From Bacteroidota bacterium (GTDB lineage Bacteria; Bacteroidota; Bacteroidia; B-17B0; Aurantibacillaceae), in contig CANJJP010000049.1 in assembly GCA_947474485.1 (NCBI GenBank), forward strand, positions 1-8,684: a stretch of 8,684 bases of DNA. The letters run 5' to 3'. Shown here one piece after another: positions 5,784 through 8,684 of the stretch. The notes beneath the pieces were generated by a model, which was not told where the DNA came from, searched no databases, and saw only the letters and a program-made list of their open reading frames with translations. Each line of letters opens with the position of its first letter. The first letter of the stretch is position 1. The translations under genes and the position numbers were made by a program.

Positions 5784-7880
5784 TTATTTTTTATCGCCCG
5801 AATGATCAATCTCTTTTACAATAATTTTTATTGGTGACTCACCAATAATAGTGAAAGCTGTTCGTCTATTTTTTTGATGACCAAGCTCTTTTTCATCATT
5901 CGAACTCATTTTAGCTATATCTGCATCCAAAACTAACGGTCTTGTTTCCCCATATCCTTTTGCTATTAATCGTTCTTTCAAGATTCCTTTGCTAATTAAA
6001 TAATCAACACACGATTGAGCTCTTCCTTGGGAAAGCTTAATGTTTGCAGCATCGCTACCACGTGTATCTGTATGTGAATTTAATTCAATAACTAAATTTT
6101 CATTCTGCATCAATAAATCATAAACTTTATTTAGAACCTCTTTTGATTTAGGGCGTAAGTTCGTTTTATTTAAATCATACTCTACCCCTTCAATTATAAT
6201 TTCACCTTCAGGCATTTTATCAAGATCAAAATTTTGAACTAAATGTGTGGTTTCGGTAATCCCTACCGTAGTTTGATTGGCCATCGCAGCTAGGTAGCGG
6301 AGTTTTTGTGCTTTCATGAAATACTCCTTTCCAATAGGCAATGGTGTTGAATAAAATCCTTTTTCATCTGTTTGTAGGTACAATGGTTCATCTTCTCCGT
6401 GCACATCTTTCATCGTAACTAAAGCATTAGGAATTGGATCTCCTGTTGTAAGATCAGAAACAGTTCCAGAAAGATCAATTATTATCTCTTCATTATCAAA
6501 CTCATAAATATCATAACAGTGCCCACCTATACAAGGCTCTCTATCACTTGAAAAATAACCTTTTCTTTGAATTCTATCTAAAATATAATAAGCATCGTCT
6601 CGTTCTGAATTTACAGGGCGGCCAACATTCAAAGGTGTTGCATACGTTTCATCATCAACATTGAAATGACTTTTAAATACATCTAATCCTCCTAATCCAC
6701 TGTGCCCATCAGAACTAAAAAACAATGTACTTGTTATTGTGTGAAAATAAGGAGTAACCTCATCACCAGCAGTATTAACTGGAGCGCCTAAATTTTTAAC
6801 TGGTCCTGGCAATCCGTCAGCATCTAGTTTTGTATACCAAATATCCATTCCACCTTGTCCGCCTGGCATATTTGAAGAAAAATACATGATACTTCCATCA
6901 AAAGTTACAAATGGATGTGCGCTTTTATAATTAGGTAAGTTTATTGTTTGATCCAATTTAATCGCTTCAAAGAAATGTCCATCCTTTCCACGAGCCATGT
7001 GTATTGCTGATTCATTTCTTTTAGCATCACTCCATCTAGTAAAATACATAATCTCATCAGCATCCATTGCTCCTGCGCCATCATGATAACCAGAGTTTAA
7101 TGGTCTACCAAAGTTATGCGGCTTCGTCCATTGCTGATCCTTTTGTTCGGTCCAATACAAATCACATAAAAAATCACTCTCTTCTGGCGATTGTTTTTCT
7201 CGATTAGTTAAAACACCACCATGACGAGAACTTGTAAAAATTATTTTTTCGTTAGATCCCCAATAAACTGCCGCAAAATTAGAAGTCCCTTTATTAAAAA
7301 CGAGCGTATCCATTTTACGAATAACAATTGTTTTATGATTATTATTTATAGAATCAAGCGCATAATAACATCCTGAAATTTCATGCTGCGCTCTATTTAA
7401 CAAAGAGTCCTTTCCAGGATTATCCTTCATGAATACTTCGTACATTTCAATTGCTTCTGAATAACGTTTAGTACTCATTAATGATTTAGCATAGAAATAC
7501 CTATCGTTTGGATAAGAACCTAAACTAACTGATTTTTTTAGCTGAACAATTTCATTCTCATAATCATGTATCTTAAAATAACAAACTGCCATTTGATGAA
7601 CTACATAATGATGGTTATTAATAGTTGTTGATGTACCTTTTGCAACCTCAGCCGTATCTTTGTAATCTTTTGTTTTAAGATTAGTAAGCTGTATTTCATA
7701 TGGCTTAACTGTTTCAGTAAAAACTACAGAATCGTTGAGTACTTTTTTATAGTAATTCAATGCGGATGCATAATCTTTTTTTGCAAAAAATTCATCTGCC
7801 TGTTTTAACCATAATTTTTTTGATTGTGCAACAAACAAAAATGGAGTTAAACAAAAAAGTATAAATAGTATTTTCCTCAT
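5784..7880 (-). CDS. PorE-like multidomain OmpA-family protein (TPR, beta-propeller, regulatory-like domain, OmpA C-terminal domain)
   Basis: A 698-residue exported protein. Residues 1-20 are a signal peptide (MRKILFILF, then LFVAQS) without a proper lipobox; the only nearby Cys, C10, lies in the hydrophobic core. Residues 21-175 contain TPR-like helices (ALNYYKKVLND, YSEAIEMYEVFMKDNPG). Residues 195-460 show PD40/WD40-like blades with SSRHGG, MYFTRW, MYFSSN, GGMDIWYTKL, LFFSSDG, GGLDVFKS and KGYFSSDRE. Residues 465-555 resemble a carboxypeptidase-regulatory or Cna-B fold (LSGTVSDLTTGDPIPNALV). Residues 560-690 are an OmpA-C peptidoglycan-binding domain, with D605 in HTDTRG and R620 in LSQGRA as the usual diaminopimelate-binding pair. 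This domain order is that of PorE of Porphyromonas gingivalis, an outer-membrane-associated T9SS component, and of many PorP/SprF-linked OmpA proteins. Likely role: anchoring an outer-membrane complex to peptidoglycan. The start lies 15 bp after the PorP/SprF-family gene, implying one operon. Confidence 0.94.
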   Translation of the reverse strand: MRKILFILFCLTPFLFVAQSKKLWLKQADEFFAKKDYASALNYYKKVLNDSVVFTETVKPYEIQLTNLKTKDYKDTAEVAKGTSTTINNHHYVVHQMAVCYFKIHDYENEIVQLKKSVSLGSYPNDRYFYAKSLMSTKRYSEAIEMYEVFMKDNPGKDSLLNRAQHEISGCYYALDSINNNHKTIVIRKMDTLVFNKGTSNFAAVYWGSNEKIIFTSSRHGGVLTNREKQSPEESDFLCDLYWTEQKDQQWTKPHNFGRPLNSGYHDGAGAMDADEIMYFTRWSDAKRNESAIHMARGKDGHFFEAIKLDQTINLPNYKSAHPFVTFDGSIMYFSSNMPGGQGGMDIWYTKLDADGLPGPVKNLGAPVNTAGDEVTPYFHTITSTLFFSSDGHSGLGGLDVFKSHFNVDDETYATPLNVGRPVNSERDDAYYILDRIQRKGYFSSDREPCIGGHCYDIYEFDNEEIIIDLSGTVSDLTTGDPIPNALVTMKDVHGEDEPLYLQTDEKGFYSTPLPIGKEYFMKAQKLRYLAAMANQTTVGITETTHLVQNFDLDKMPEGEIIIEGVEYDLNKTNLRPKSKEVLNKVYDLLMQNENLVIELNSHTDTRGSDAANIKLSQGRAQSCVDYLISKGILKERLIAKGYGETRPLVLDADIAKMSSNDEKELGHQKNRRTAFTIIGESPIKIIVKEIDHSGDKK

Positions 7881-7895
7881 AATCAGTTATTCGAT

Positions 7896-8684
7896 CTAAA
7901 TTCTTGGACAAGCTTTAACTGCTTTTGCCTTATTTTTTTTACTTGCGCTATAAGTAAACGATACTTCAAATGCTCCACGGCCATTAGATGCCTTAGATAA
8001 TGAAGAAATATTTACATCATAACTTATTTTACCAATAATGTTATCAAATCTTGCTCCTAAAGAAAATGCAGCTGCATCCTGGTTTCTGAAAACAAGTCCT
8101 CCCAGTAAATACATGTCCTGAGAACTAAAATAATATCCTGCGTCCAAAGCAATATTTTGTTCGTTAGCATTTTTTTGGCGCATAACTAATAACTTAGGAA
8201 TAAAATACAATTGCTCAGTAATGTTTATTCTTAAACCTGTATGCATATAAATACGCATTGGTAATTTATTATTGGAATCGAAAAAGGTTTCTTTTGGTTC
8301 AAGAATATTAAACGCAGATGCACCAAGAAATGGATTTATACGTGATTGTATTTTAGAATAATAATACAAAAAACCTGTATTTAACTGAGGCAGCATTTGG
8401 GATTGACTTGCGAAAGATTCGCCCGACGGAATATCCTTATTAAAACTCCCGCCATTGGTTGGTGTATATTGATTATCGAACGTATGCAACTTATATTCAA
8501 CACTTTTTTGAGTGATTCCACCTTGCACACCTAAGCTTAAATTATGGAATTTCTTCTTATCAATAGAAACGGTATAAGCTAAAGAACCCATTGCTTGCAA
8601 AACGTTGTAGTTCCCTATACCTGCACGCATATTAATAATTTGTGCGCCAAATCCCCAATTTTTTACTGGAGCATCAATACTAAT
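7896..8684 (-). CDS. PorP/SprF-family type IX secretion outer-membrane protein, N-terminus beyond the window
   Basis: The frame is open to the right edge, giving at least 262 codons. The first 18 visible codons (SIDAPVKNWGFGAQIIN) continue the family pattern upstream of an internal ATG at 8630, so that ATG is not the real start. Family features: SIDAP followed by GFGAQI and AGIGNY, alternating beta strands throughout (LSLGVQGGI, YFIPKLLVM, YLLGGLVFR, FSLGARFDN), a SYDVNISSLSKASNGRGAFEVSF segment split by a turn, and a C-terminal CPR(I) end, close to the PCPRF/CPRM endings of this family. Full members are about 300-340 residues, so the signal peptide and some 40-80 residues lie outside. PorP/SprF proteins are outer-membrane beta-barrels that help the T9SS export or anchor large adhesins such as SprB. 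This is the first visible gene of the cluster with the PorE-like protein and the dehydrogenase. Confidence 0.88.
   Translation of the reverse strand: MSIDAPVKNWGFGAQIINMRAGIGNYNVLQAMGSLAYTVSIDKKKFHNLSLGVQGGITQKSVEYKLHTFDNQYTPTNGGSFNKDIPSGESFASQSQMLPQLNTGFLYYYSKIQSRINPFLGASAFNILEPKETFFDSNNKLPMRIYMHTGLRINITEQLYFIPKLLVMRQKNANEQNIALDAGYYFSSQDMYLLGGLVFRNQDAAAFSLGARFDNIIGKISYDVNISSLSKASNGRGAFEVSFTYSASKKNKAKAVKACPRI

Overview
The window comes from an AT-rich bacterial chromosome, almost certainly of the phylum Bacteroidota and probably a Flavobacteriales or Sphingobacteriales-like lineage. The evidence is the protein content: a cell-surface protein built of SprB-type repeats, a PorP/SprF-family outer-membrane protein, and a PorE-like multidomain OmpA protein. 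These families belong to the type IX secretion system (T9SS) and gliding-motility world of that phylum. Starts lack clear Shine-Dalgarno sequences, which also fits. Genus and species cannot be read from the sequence.

Layout. Positions 1-3790 (minus strand) hold the first 1263 codons of a giant secreted protein, open at the left edge. It has a signal peptide, an N-terminal module with a YWVGGSGNF..A.HWS motif, and 12 complete plus one cut SprB-type repeats. Positions 3791-4051 are a divergent intergenic region without a recognisable gene. Positions 4052-4606 (plus strand) encode a NUDIX hydrolase. Only 4 bp later the convergent minus-strand cluster ends. Read in its direction of transcription (right to left), that cluster is a PorP/SprF-family protein (open at the right edge, ending at 7896), a TPR / beta-propeller / regulatory-like / OmpA protein (7880-5784), and a two-C-domain 3-hydroxyacyl-CoA dehydrogenase (5765-4611). 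The gaps of 15 and 18 bp suggest one transcript.

How they may work together. PorP/SprF proteins assist T9SS export and surface attachment of SprB-like adhesins, and PorE-like OmpA proteins link T9SS components to peptidoglycan. The pair at 5784-8684 and the adhesin at 1-3790 therefore make a plausible surface-export neighbourhood, although the adhesin is not in the same transcription unit. The dehydrogenase and NUDIX hydrolase look like housekeeping metabolism next door.

The most interesting signals are inside the repeat protein. One cysteine pair is either wholly present or wholly absent in every one of 12 complete repeats, which suggests a swappable intradomain disulfide. Two repeats carry extra cysteine pairs. 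The last 435 visible residues contain no lysine or arginine. No tRNA, rRNA, CRISPR array, insertion sequence or phage gene was seen.
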